Positions 36,950-47,957 of a stretch of DNA of 64,000 nucleotides are shown piece by piece. Origin of the DNA: Anaeramoeba flamelloides (Eukaryota > Metamonada > Anaeramoebidae); the NCBI GenBank assembly GCA_027625915.1, contig JANTQA010000021.1, positions 3,658,001 through 3,722,000 on the forward strand. Direction: 5' to 3'. The notes under the pieces are model-generated. The model was not told the origin of the DNA. It did not search any database and saw nothing but the letters and a program-made list of their open reading frames with translations. The stretch's first letter is position 1. The number at the start of each line of letters is the position of its first letter. The translations under genes and the position numbers were made by a program.

Positions 36950-37830
36950 TTATCAATGCTGATAAATCTAGAGTGTGTATAAATTTTTGGAGATTGGTTA
37001 TCAAAAAAATCTATTCATAAATTTGTTTAATATTCAAAATTAAATTTCCAAAAATATAGACACAGTTTAAACAGTCAAAAGAATAAAAATACTACATTTT
37101 AAATTCGAATTGTATCAAAATTTTGATTTTATAAACTATTTAATTAGTCTTTTTTGTTTTGTTTTTATTGCTTTTTTGTCCGATATATAATCTATTTCCT
37201 GAGATCTGGGATTTTTTTTCGTGGTGGTAGATAGAAAGTTAAGTGCTGAGTTTTTTAAATAGGAAAATTAAATGCAATTGATGAAGATGATATATTATCA
37301 TTTGATCCATCAACGATTGTTGTGAAAATTCAACAAATTTACTAATATATATTTTTCCCCTCGTTTCATCATTTTGGACATACCAATTTATTTTTTTTCG
37401 TTTTATTTCGATAAAAATAATTACTTATAAAAACATTAATACTATCTTAATTTAAATATAGTTTTGTATTCCATAGGAAAAATATAATAAATTGGGTTTT
37501 TTTTTTCCTATATTTGATTTTGGGTCTGTTTAAATTTTTGGAATGAGGTTTATTAACAATTATTGATTGATCAAATGGTTATATATCCTCAACTAATTTT
37601 ATTTGAGTTCTTCTGCTTTGTATAACCCAACTTTGACCTAATATCAATAGATCGAAAAAAATTATGATCGAATAAAATAAGTTAACAAGAATCCTAGAAA
37701 AAGAAATGAAAACAAAAAACTTTAAGATGAAAAAATGATTTTCATATTTTACTAGAGCCAAAATTATTTCCCAATTCAATTAAATTGAATTATTGTGATT
37801 GTTTGAACTGTTTTTAGCTGTATGAAAAAA
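36950..37830 (+). pseudogene. Element D, decayed copy with coding-like core
   Basis: It aligns over ~500 bp with the reverse strand of 51250-51800 and, at its right side, with 49655-49960. Around 37200-37340 broken frames read RSGIFF, DRK, FFK and DDILSFDPSTI, matching RSGLFF, DRK, FFK and GDILAFDPSKI in the 51.5 kb copy. Stops and a frame change show it is dead. Many base differences between the two copies are silent, which points to a once-coding ancestor. The family is not recognised. Confidence 0.45.
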
Positions 37831-38241
37831 ATTGAATTTTGTTGATATATCTATATCTATATATATATATATATATATTAATATTCAAATTTGTTTTCAT
37901 ATCAATATTGTTGATTATCAATTTATCGTCTGATAAATTGTTTTGTATTGATCTTAAATTTAATAGAAAAAATATATTTTGAAAATGTAAAAAACAATAA
38001 TTAGATTTTATTTGATTATTTAAATAAGATTTGGATCTTGTAAATGGGTGACATTTTTGAAAAAATAAAAAAAAAAATTATTATTTTATTTTATGATTTT
38101 TTTTTCTCAGTTCCATAAAAATAGTTAAATATTCAGAAAAATTAAAAGAATTTTCAAAGATGTGTCATTTTGAAAAGAATATTTTCGATCAGATTAAATT
38201 TGGAGAAGATAATCAATGACAAAGAATTGAACTTTAATTGT

Positions 38242-39579
38242 TTATTTATATTCTTCCATTATCGGGCGATATTGGTTTTCAACTTTGTTTACCTGAGGAG
38301 AATAAAACTGATGAGCAATGAGATCACGGTAAATTAAACCTTTTTTTGTGAGGGCAAAAGTATTTTTGTTCACAAATGAACCGAGATTTAGTTGGCATAA
38401 ATCAGAGAGTGCCGAATCAAAAAAGCTCGCAAATGTGATGCCAAATCTGTTTTGGAAATCAGACAGATTGAGGCTTTCAATATTATAAATTGTGTATTGC
38501 CGAATTTGTTCTTCTCTTGAGAGAGAAAGGCCAGACTCTATGGGGCTTTGATCGTTTTCCATTTTCTCGATGTACCTTAAGATTGCACCACGGTGGTCCA
38601 CGGTGGAATAAGAATTCCGATAATGGAAGGTTTTGGAATAAGTTCGTGCGCCTGCACCAAAGCCGATGAGAGCTTGGCCGTCAAAGGTATTGTCTTCCTG
38701 TAAAAAGGAGCCTCTTCCTGGTAAAGCATAGCGGTTGTGGCAATCCTGGATGTAGCCATTTTCAAGAAATAAGTCCATCGCAATTTGGTAGCAGTTATAC
38801 AGCTTCTTGGTGTTCATAAACGTTTGAAGTTGGTCTTTCCACTTTGTGTTCGGCATTGCACCCAAGGCATAGACTTCCACGGTGTCTGGGTGTAATTCGA
38901 TTGTCTGTAAAACAGTTTGCTTGAACGATTCTTCTGATTGCCCAGCAATGCCCACCATCAAGTCAAGAACGATATTGGGGACACCCACCTTATGGAGCTT
39001 GTAGATCGATTTTGTAATATCGTCAACATTGGTTTTCCGGTTGGCAAGTGACAGCTCCGATTCCAGAAGGCTCTGCACACCACAGCTTACCCTATTGAAC
39101 CCAATCTCCAGCAAATTGCTGACCAACGTTTCATCGATCATCTCGGGGGTTGTTTCAATGCTAACCTCACAGCCTTGGTTCTTTGGATCTTTGATGTGCG
39201 GAAATGCCTTTCCCATGGCGCCCATCAGCGATCGTATCTGGCTCAGGCTTAGGAGCGAAGGTGTCCCGCCTCCAAAATGCAACGAATTTACTTTTTTGCT
39301 TTGTCCCTTCACAGATCTCCCTACAACCTCGATCTCTTTAATTAGACAGTCAACATAACGGTTCCTTATTTTCTCTTGATCAATCATTTTGACATATCCA
39401 CAATACGAACAGATCTTTTTACAAAAGGGCACATGGATGTACAAATTCAAGTCTTCACCAAAATCAAGTGATTTCAATTTCAGTTTTCGAAGTGGCTTAT
39501 AGAGACGTGGTGTTGGGTAAACATAAACCTCGGGAAAGAATACTCCCTTCTTAATTTTGTTTTCTAAAGTTTTTAGCAT
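38242..39579 (-). CDS. Radical SAM enzyme, HemW/ChuW-like (coproporphyrinogen oxidase-like family)
   Basis: The 445-residue protein carries the radical SAM iron-sulfur motif as Cys53, Cys57 and Cys60 (PFCKKICSYCGY), preceded by LYIHV as in HemN/HemW enzymes. The SAM-binding GGGTPS follows at ~residue 105 and SCGVQS further on. It lacks the fourth Cys (CxC) of true HemN, so it is not a classical oxygen-independent coproporphyrinogen oxidase. CGY in place of the HemW CDF, and the N-terminal VYPTPRLYKPL, recall the anaerobic haem-degrading ChuW/HutW group; this is an inference from memory. Possible roles are haem trafficking or anaerobic haem opening, both fitting an anaerobe. No targeting signal is obvious. 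Strong GC contrast and lack of introns fit bacterial origin. The start is the first Met of the frame and gives family-typical length. Confidence 0.85.
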   Translation of the reverse strand: MLKTLENKIKKGVFFPEVYVYPTPRLYKPLRKLKLKSLDFGEDLNLYIHVPFCKKICSYCGYVKMIDQEKIRNRYVDCLIKEIEVVGRSVKGQSKKVNSLHFGGGTPSLLSLSQIRSLMGAMGKAFPHIKDPKNQGCEVSIETTPEMIDETLVSNLLEIGFNRVSCGVQSLLESELSLANRKTNVDDITKSIYKLHKVGVPNIVLDLMVGIAGQSEESFKQTVLQTIELHPDTVEVYALGAMPNTKWKDQLQTFMNTKKLYNCYQIAMDLFLENGYIQDCHNRYALPGRGSFLQEDNTFDGQALIGFGAGARTYSKTFHYRNSYSTVDHRGAILRYIEKMENDQSPIESGLSLSREEQIRQYTIYNIESLNLSDFQNRFGITFASFFDSALSDLCQLNLGSFVNKNTFALTKKGLIYRDLIAHQFYSPQVNKVENQYRPIMEEYK

Positions 39580-40388
39580 GTTAGAAAATTAATGAAAAAA
39601 TGGGGTTGTGGGTAAAAATTTGTTTTTTAAATTCTTTTTTTTGTTTTTTTATTTTTGTTTTTCTTTTTTTATTCTTTTCTTTTTTTTTTTAATTTCTTTT
39701 TGAATTTCAGCACTGGGGTAATCGAAAAGAGCTTTTTGTTTTCTTTACAGCAAAACAAATTCGGAATTAAAATGATTCAAGATCTTTGATAGAAAAAATA
39801 ATTTGCAAATAATCAGATTTGAGATGGATTTAATCAGGTTTAGACTTTTAGTTTCTTTTCTTTTCTTTTGTACAGAGCTCCGAACAATTTGTCAATGAAA
39901 ATTTTAATAAATTTTTTGAAAGGAGAAATTTATTATTCGGATCAAATTACCCTCTTTAAAAATTTCTCAAAAAGATCAATAAGGAAGTAAAATTAAAACT
40001 CTATAAACAAAATTTGTAATTGGTTTTGTCAAACTCCGGGTGTTACTAACTCTGAATTAACAAAATATTTGTGGAACTTTAAAGATAAAATTTATTTCTG
40101 GATTGAAAACTCACAATATTTAAGAACTCATGAGAGTGATGTATGAAATATATTATCATGACCTGAAAAGTTTTGAATAACAGGAATTTCGTCAGAGAAA
40201 TTCTTTCTCATAATCAATATATTCAGAGATCTTTGTCTTCGAGTTAAAAAACTTGAACAAATATAGGAGTAAAATGTAAATAATTTTATCACATTTTGGA
40301 ATTGAAAAATAACGACTCATAATTGATTTATTGTTAAAATGATTTAAACTTGTCCATTTCATAAAATCAAGATATATATTTCCAAAGA

Positions 40389-40637
40389 AATACTCATAAA
40401 TTCAAATTTATTTTAAAAAATTTTTAGTTAAATTTCCTTTTTGAATCTCAAAGAACTTAACAAATAAAACAACTCAAGATAAAGAATCTTTTGAAATTTA
40501 AGTCAATTTTACAATGTTTCTTCATATTTTCATATTTATAATGGGTTAATACAAGGTTGTGTAAAAAAAATTTTGGCAAATGGAAAATGAATTAAAAATT
40601 TTCAGATATTTCTTTGAATTTATCAGTATTTATAAAA
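40389..40637. repeat. TA-flanked MITE, family 3
   Basis: It begins ATACTCATAAATTCAAAT and ends TTTGAATTTATCAGTAT, with TA at both edges. The interior block TGGAAAATGAATTAAAAATT is shared with the 21.9 kb copy. Non-coding, about 249 bp. Confidence 0.65.
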
Positions 40638-40871
40638 AGGAAATTCTAAAACAATTTTACAAATATTCACAATTAACAATCTTTCCTGGGACTATTTACA
40701 TGTCGGGTATTTTATTCAATACGATACATCATATGTGAATTTTTTTTATATAATCAACATAATAATATTTTGTTTTTATTGAAAAATAAAATCACTTGGG
40801 TTTATTTTAGAATAAAATTATTCATAATGTAGAATAATAACATATTTGAACTTGATAATCTCCAATATTTA

Positions 40872-41060
40872 CAGTCGGTTCCACTTTTAAGACACAAACT
40901 TTCAAGAAATTTAAGGCACAAAAAAATCTCTTCTTAAAATACAAAATTTGGATTAACTAAAATAATTTGTGATAAAAAAAAATTTCAAAATTTGTGTTTT
41001 AATTTGAGATTTTTTGTTTCTGAAATTTTCTTGAAAGTTTGTATCTTATAAGTGGAACTG
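40872..41060. repeat. TA-type MITE, family 1
   Basis: The left end is CAGTCGGTTCCACTTTTAAG and the right end is TATAAGTGGAACTG. The last few bases of the right terminus are lost or changed, so only one intact edge is visible. Confidence 0.7.
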
Positions 41061-44000
41061 CATTAAGTGAAAAAATACTTGTTAATTTCTACAAATAAAA
41101 TTAATTTTCATGTTTTTTATTTTTGATATTGAGAAGATCTGATCAAAATTAATAGGTAAAATTATTTGATATTTGTGAATATAATGAAAACCTTAAAATA
41201 TTTAAATTGAAATTTGATCAATTTAGAATAATACATATTTTTTTAATCAGCTTAATTAAAAAATTGAAAGAGTTTAAAAATGAATCAGTTAATAAAAAAA
41301 TTTTTTATTTTTGTTATTTTATAGACCACCAAAGATTTCTATTTTTAAATTAATAATGTTTGTGTAGTAAAGTCTTCATTGAAAAAGTTATTTTGTACTG
41401 TTATAAAAATATTATCATGTAGGGTTTTATTCACTTGAAAGTTTAGATTTTTAATCAAATGATATTAATAATCCTTCTATTTTTTGATTTAAATTTAAAA
41501 AGTTTGTTAAATATTTTTTTTTGTAGTGAAGTTGGGCGTTACTTCTTACAAAAACATAAATTGATTAATTTAACTTTTTAATTGTTTTAATATAAGAAAA
41601 AATCAAAGAGGTCTATAAAATAATATAAACTGGTCACAAACCGGTACTCTTAAGAAAAACTCAAAAAGAAAAAAACTGGGGGTGCGTGTACAGCTGTTTA
41701 AAAAGGTAGCAGACTTTTCTAAAACTTATTTTATAGTTTTCTATTAAATTAAAGTAATAACCTTTTTAATATTAAAACTTTTTTAAACTTTTTGATGTTA
41801 AAAAGTGGTGTTTAAGTCTTTATTATCATGTAGGTTTTGATTTCTGAAGAAAAGTCATTTTTCAAATAAAAAATCTTGACTTTTTTAAAATAGATAAACT
41901 ATAAAAACGTTTTTTTCTAATTATCTTATAATTAAAAAAGTACTCACTTCTAAAAGGGTTTATGAAGCAAAAATGAATATTTTTTGTAAAAACAACTTTT
42001 CTCCAAGTAGTTGGTATATATTTTTTATAATATATAAATATATGTTGAATCTATAAACAGATCGCTCGTAATGGAATTAATATAAAAAAACATACTTTTT
42101 TTTTCTTGTTGAAAAATGAAAGTCACACTGAACAAACCAACCACTTTTGGTCACAAATGGGATTTTATATCAAGAAATTTAAGTTTTTTAGGATTTTTTT
42201 AGTTGTTAAAAGGTTATGTGATCTTGGAAATAAGATATGACTTTCACTAGATACTAATTTCAAAAAAAAAAGAATAAAAAAGAATAATAACTTTCAGCCC
42301 AAAATTCTTCCTGATTTCAATTAGTGGGTAGACACAAATTCAATTATTGAAAAGAATATTTTGCATATCAATATTTTGAAAGGGTCAAGATTAAACATTT
42401 TAATAATCTTTCTTCACCATACTAATTTAAATAGTTTATGAAGTTGTGATGACATATTCGAAAATAAAAGTTATTGGGCCTTATTAAAACAATAATATTC
42501 CAAAAACAGTTTTTGGTATGTAATATAATAAATTTATTAATTAATATCTATTTTTTTATGGTTAATTATAAATACATCCCAAAGTTCACTATCGGTATAT
42601 TATTAAATCGTTTTGATCCCAAAGCAGATAGTTAATTATTTTCCATCTTCCAGAATAAAGAATTAAAATCCATAGGTACTAAAATAATAAATTAAGATAG
42701 AAAGGAAATTCCGTTAAAGCCGGTATAGTTTTTTTTTTTTGGTAATTTTTGGACTTTTATAAAACTATTTTGAAGTTTTCTATTTTAAAAATGATAACTT
42801 TATCAGAATTAAAACTATTTAAAAGTTTTATATTTTAATTAACTTGTTTCATAATTTTAAAGATGATCTATAAGTTGGTATCTAAAGAAAAGTGCCTTTA
42901 AAAGTTGATTTATACTTTTTTTCAGGGTGTGTATGTAGTTTATCATTTGTAAATTTTTTAATCATGAAAAACTTGTTGAAAGGGTTTTTTTTGATTCACA
43001 GCATAATACTTGACCTTTGAAACCAAAATGCAATTCTCTACTCTGTTTGTGAGAAGAAAACATCCCCAATAAAAGGGTTTGAATCCACAATTTTTCAATT
43101 TTTTGAACATTTTTTTAGTGGTTAAATTTTTCGTTTTATTAAATTGTTTTCTTGTAACTAGAAATGTGTTAAAGAAGATGTTGAAATTAACCAAAGAAAA
43201 AACTCACAAAATTACCTGAGAAGATTAGTATTTGAAACAAATATTTTCTTTTTGAAGGCAAAACAAGAAAGATCATCATATACAAAGAAACTTAATGAAA
43301 TCGATAATCAAGAAAAAAAACCTTGGTCAGATAATATTTCCCAAGATGGGTTTTCCTTATCTTATTAATTTGGATGAATCCAAACAATTTATCAGCTTGA
43401 ATTTTGAGGGTCGTTGTATTTTATTATTATTGTACAAAACATTTTTTTATAAATTGGTTTAAAACTTTTTTTTTCAAATATTTTCATCAAACAAAACCAA
43501 AATAAAGAATACTATTTCAAAAATAAAATTAACATTACTGAATTCCCAAGATCAAAAAAAAAAAAAACTTAAAAAGGATTCTACCAAAAGAAAAAGAAAA
43601 TATGGGTAAAAAAATCAAATCATAATTAGGAATTAATTTGATGTTAGAATAAACAGAAAGGTGAATTATTAGAAAATAAAACAATTAGCTCCAAAAAATC
43701 TTTATTTCTGTCAGAATACTTTTAAAATATCCATATTTTTTCCAACCAAAACTCGAATTAGATGAAATAAATAAAAAGAAGAATTTTAATTCATTTTGGA
43801 AATTCATTAGAAATAAAAAGTAATTTCTTAATCAAAAATTTTTCAAATGAAATATTTTTTATTCAGAATTAATTTAAAAAAAAACAAGTCAAGAAGAAGT
43901 AATTATACCTTTTTATACCTTAGATCCTGTAATAATTTTTTTTTTTTTTATTTTTTAGTGGTCATTTTTTATTTTTTATTTTTATTTTCATATTTTTGTT

Positions 44001-44746
44001 GGTATAAAAATAAATAAAACCAGAAGATCTGAAACTCTCTTGTTTATGAAAATTCTAACCGTGTTTGGTTGAATAAACCATATAAATAATTCAGTTTCAA
44101 ATAAATGGTGGGACCTAAAAGTGGATAAAATGTACTTTTCCCATTAAATAGTAAACTACGAAAAAGTTTTAATTCTGATGATCTCATCAAAAAAAAAGTA
44201 CTCACTTTTTTAGATGACTGTAACAACCAAAACTTTTTTCAGTTATTTGGAAAATGTATTTAAAATCTAAATTGAAAAATCTATTTAAACAACTAGGAAA
44301 AGGTTTTCAACAATAAATCTATCAATAAAACGTAAATTATTTAAAAAAATCAGTAATATTTCAAATTTTAAAAAAAAATTAATATTTAAAAAGGAGAAGT
44401 TTTTTTATTACCATCTGTAGTATATTTTACTTTTGAATATTCCAGACGAAAATCTGATTCAATAATTTTCATAATTTGAAATATCTTGAAAAATGATTTT
44501 GTAAAAACAAAAGAAAAAAAGTATAAAAATAATTTGAATTTGTAAGAAAATGAGAATTGAATAAATTTTTTTCCATTTAAATTTCAAATAACAGTAACCA
44601 TCAAAAAGTTTGTTCAAGTTTAAACATTTTTGTGGTCAATAATTTAATCCACGTTTTATGGTTAATAAAAAGAAAAAAATAATTTCAAATAAATAAATTA
44701 AAAATCTGTCTCATTCTTTGTGTTTTCAAAAATTAATATTAATTTT

Positions 44747-45775
44747 CTAGAATTGGTATGTTTCATTTCCCGTTCCCATTTCTGTTCCTACATACATTGG
44801 TAATCCTGTTTCCATTCCTGTTCCCATATTCATTCCCATTCCTGTGCCCATTTCTGTTTCAAGTGGTGTTCCCATATTCATTCCCATATTCATTCCCATA
44901 CCCGTTCCCATACCCGTTCCCATACCTGTTCCCATACCCGTTCCCATACCTGTTCCCATACCTGTTCCCATACCTGTTCCCATACCTGTTCCCATACCTG
45001 TTCCCATTCCAGTTCCCATTCCAGTTCCCATTTCTGTTTCAAGTGGTGTTCCCATCCCTGTTCCCATACCTGTTCCCATACCTGTTCCCATACCTGTTCC
45101 CATATTCATTCCCATTCCTGTTCCCATTCCTGTTTCAATTGGAATTGTGTTCATTTGTATATCATTATTTTGGAATTGGTTTGTTTCGTTTTCTGTTCCC
45201 TGTTCTTGGTTTTGTTCCAGATCTTCGTCTGGGCTATAATTTTTAAAAGCTTCCTGGTACCAGGCAAGATAATTCTTGTATTTTTCTTTTTTCATCAAAA
45301 CAATTAACATGTAAAGAAAAAAAAAACCTAATGCTAGCCCAGTGTAAATTGTAGAAGTGTTTGAATCTCCATAGGGATCTTTGGTGGCGAAGACTATAAT
45401 AAACACTAATATTAAAATAGCAGTAATGATTCCGTACAATTTGACGAATCCGTTCAGTTTTACTAATTCAACTTTCAGTTCCTCTTCAGTTCTTCGATAA
45501 ACATTGTATGGAAGTGCTTTCCTCGGATTGTTTTGGTTCCACTCTTTTGCAATTTGTACTTTTCGATCACTTGGAACACTTGACATATTGCTTACTGAGA
45601 TACCAAGTCCTGAACTTTTTATACGTAATCCAGCTTCATTCTTGTTAACTCTTCTTTTATGTGTTACACCAACACTTTTTTTTTTATGAAATCCACCTTG
45701 GTTACTATCTATTCTTCTTTTTTGGCTACTTGTGACAACCCTTCGTTTCCCACCCGAGTGACGAGTTCTTTTCAT
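44747..45775 (-). CDS. Two-pass membrane protein with Met-Gly-Thr-Gly repeat tail
   Basis: The function is not recognised. The 342-residue protein has three parts. Residues 1-105 are basic and Ser/Gly-rich, containing two similar KKRR-type segments (QKRRIDSNQGGFHKK and HKRRVNKNEAG). Two membrane segments follow at about 112-130 (ITAILILVFIIVFA) and 143-161 (IYTGLALGFFFLYMLIVLM), separated by a short loop with an N-glycosylation-like NTS. Residues ~216-342 are tandem MGTG units with occasional MNMG and PLETE interruptions, coded by a 12-bp minisatellite. Both termini probably face the same side; many positive charges suggest cytosol. The start is the first Met in frame. The hydrophobic hairpin may sit in an endomembrane. 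The Met-rich tail could bind copper, or hydrophobic segments in the manner of signal recognition particle M domains; this is speculation. Confidence 0.8.
   Translation of the reverse strand: MKRTRHSGGKRRVVTSSQKRRIDSNQGGFHKKKSVGVTHKRRVNKNEAGLRIKSSGLGISVSNMSSVPSDRKVQIAKEWNQNNPRKALPYNVYRRTEEELKVELVKLNGFVKLYGIITAILILVFIIVFATKDPYGDSNTSTIYTGLALGFFFLYMLIVLMKKEKYKNYLAWYQEAFKNYSPDEDLEQNQEQGTENETNQFQNNDIQMNTIPIETGMGTGMGMNMGTGMGTGMGTGMGTGMGTPLETEMGTGMGTGMGTGMGTGMGTGMGTGMGTGMGTGMGTGMGTGMGTGMGMNMGMNMGTPLETEMGTGMGMNMGTGMETGLPMYVGTEMGTGNETYQF
44775..45140. repeat. 12-bp coding minisatellite
   Basis: On the plus strand the unit is CATACCTGTTCC, with common variants CATACCCGTTCC and CATTCCTGTTCC. More than twenty units are present, in frame with the gene so that each codes Gly-Thr-Gly-Met. 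Identical runs of variants near 44950-45000 and 45060-45100 show recent unit duplication, so length differences between strains are likely. Confidence 0.9.
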
Positions 45776-46581
45776 TAAAAAGAAAAAATATTTGGAAAAA
45801 AAATAATAAAATTTATAAAAATATGGAAATTAATGTAAAATGTTTTTTCACCTCAAAAGTAACTGGCATTATTCAAAGATTCGTTAGAGAATACAGATAT
45901 GTTTAACGCTGTTTTTGAAGCATTACAAGAATTAATTCCTTCGGACTCATTAAGATTTAATGGAAAAAAAAAAAAAGTTTTCGATTTGTTCTAAAAAATA
46001 AATTCGTTTGTGAATAGACAAACAAAATCTTTTTTTGAAAGAAAAACTCTGTTCCGTTTTAAATACTAACTTCACCAAAATAAAATTTTTTGCTTTATTC
46101 AAAACAAACAAAAATAAAAAAAAAACAATTTGCAAAGGAAAAATGAAAATAAAATTTCGACAACACGAAGAACAAAAATACTATTAATGGCTCTTTTACG
46201 AGTTAATTTTTTGTTTTTAATTTTTTCTATTTTTCTCATTTTTAAAAAGTTCAAAAATCCAACATATATCTGTTTTATTTCTGAAAAAAATATTTACTTT
46301 GAAAGAAGATTGAAATCTTGGCGTGTGGAAACGAAGTATAAAAAAATACACATTGTAAAAAAAAAGACTCCAGTATTAAAATAGCTTTTTCTTTTAAAAA
46401 AACTCAATCTCACCTAAAAAGTACAAAACTTTTTTGAGAAATTAAATGTGTTGAACCATTAATTGCAAAATCAAAAGATCTTATTTTTTATTCAGCTTTC
46501 CAAAAAAATCAGACCTCCCAATAAATAAAATACGATAAAAATCTAATTATCATAATTAAAATTTTATCTCAAAGTCCAATA

Positions 46582-46755
46582 CTGGTATTTGAATTCTAAA
46601 TGGGAGAATTTTCACTTCCTTTTCCATATTTTTTTTTTATAAATATAGTTCTTAAAGAAAGAGGTTCTCGATCTATGTTCTCTATCTATGTTCTCTTAAA
46701 AAAGAGAAATTAAAAATGGAGTGAAAAAAAATCCCATTTATTATTCCAATACCAG
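46582..46755. repeat. TA-flanked MITE, family 4 (well preserved)
   Basis: Starts CTGGTATTTGAATTCTAAAT and ends in the imperfect complement ATTATTCCAATACCAG, with TA at 46580-46581 and 46756-46757. The flanks continue one repeat that is uninterrupted at about 32350-32450 and 47670-47730, so the insertion and its TA duplication can be read directly. Confidence 0.8.
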
Positions 46756-47957
46756 TAAGAAAGACTAAATAAATGTCAAAAAATACCATTTCTAATTGAT
46801 TTTCTAAAGATATTTGGTTTTTTTCGGCTAATAATTAATTCAGAAGATTTGGAACCTGAAGTAAAAATTTTCATTTTTTAATTGGAAAATAACAGTAATG
46901 CAAAAAATCAGATTTTCCCAATTTTAATAAGGGAAATTAATATCCTGAGATTCTTTTCTGAATCAAAAAAGTTGATATTTTAGATGATTTATTAAAATCT
47001 TTTTTTGATCGCTGAATAAAAATATTGTTCAATTTATTTTGCAACAAAGAGTTATTCGTTTGTTAAACAACTTTTAAATAACATCCTATTTTTTTTCTTG
47101 AAGTTTCTTCTTACTTCCAATTAACTTTTGAATAAAAAATGACCAAACACTCAAAAATCAGAAACCACAAATAACAACGGATTTTTAAGAGATTTTCTCA
47201 GATAGAAAAGAAAAAGAGAAGAAGAAAAATTTTTCCGTTTTTTTTATTAAAATCTCAGTCATAATTTTAAACTTGAAAAATTGTTTGATTTTTTGTTTCA
47301 ATCAAAGTTACAGCGATTTAGAAAACCCATTTGTTGATCCAGTCTTTTTTAGTTTGTGACAATTTTGGAGAATAATTTAAAAAGAAGTAAAAAAGAGTAA
47401 CAAATTCGAAAAGTTCAAGTAAAGGATCATTTCAAGTAATGATTAAAAAAGGGTTTTTGTTGTGAAAAAATTCAGCTGCCAACATAACAGAGTTTAGAAT
47501 TAGCGTCAATACCGACCATTTACCAAATGGTCGATCAATGTATCACCAATTTTACCAATACAAATCGAAAAAAAAAAAATTAAAGAGTCAAAAAGTTCAT
47601 TCGAACATAAGATCCTAGTTGAAGACTCTAAAAAAATAAAGTCCTGTTAAAACAGAATGAAAAAAATTAAAGTTTTATCTCAAAGTTCAATAAGGAAGCT
47701 TTGTTAAATCTCTTTAAAAACATTATTTTACATTTGATGAAAAAAAAGATAATTTGGTTATTTTTTAGCACATATATGATTTGGCAAGATCTTTTTGAAT
47801 TTATGAGAAAGTTTAAAAAATGGTGATATATTTTCAACAATACCACAATGAAGTTGACAAAATGAGAATAATAAACTCCAGTTCAAAATTGTTATCCCAT
47901 CAAATTCAATTATTGAAAAAACAACCTAATTAAATCAATTCTTGAAGAAACATTATT

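Larger units (their letters stand above)
27668..38241. other. Long intergenic region dominated by repeats
   Basis: No gene is supported in this ~10.6 kb. It contains two family-4 MITEs (28329-28498, about 28894-29041), element C with an inserted foldback array (30296-31855), a family-5 element (32500-32912), a second copy of element C (33815-34520), a family-1 MITE (36445-36638) and decayed element D (36950-37830). The segment at about 34900-36100 is the most AT-rich of the window and shows no repeat or gene. A TA-alternating run lies at about 37850-37878. Confidence 0.6.
39580..44746. other. Intergenic region with repeats, no gene seen
   Basis: It contains a family-3 MITE (40389-40637) and a family-1 MITE (40872-41060). 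Segments near 41700-41880 and 42730-42920 resemble each other and may be an old direct duplication. T-rich runs (39620-39700) lie just upstream of the radical SAM gene. Short frames at 42958-43194 and 44044-44226 are unsupported. Confidence 0.6.

Noticed and set aside
44758-45246. Pro/Phe/Ile repeat frames antisense to the MGTG gene
   Set aside because: They are produced by the 12-bp minisatellite read on the other strand and have no start or domain context.
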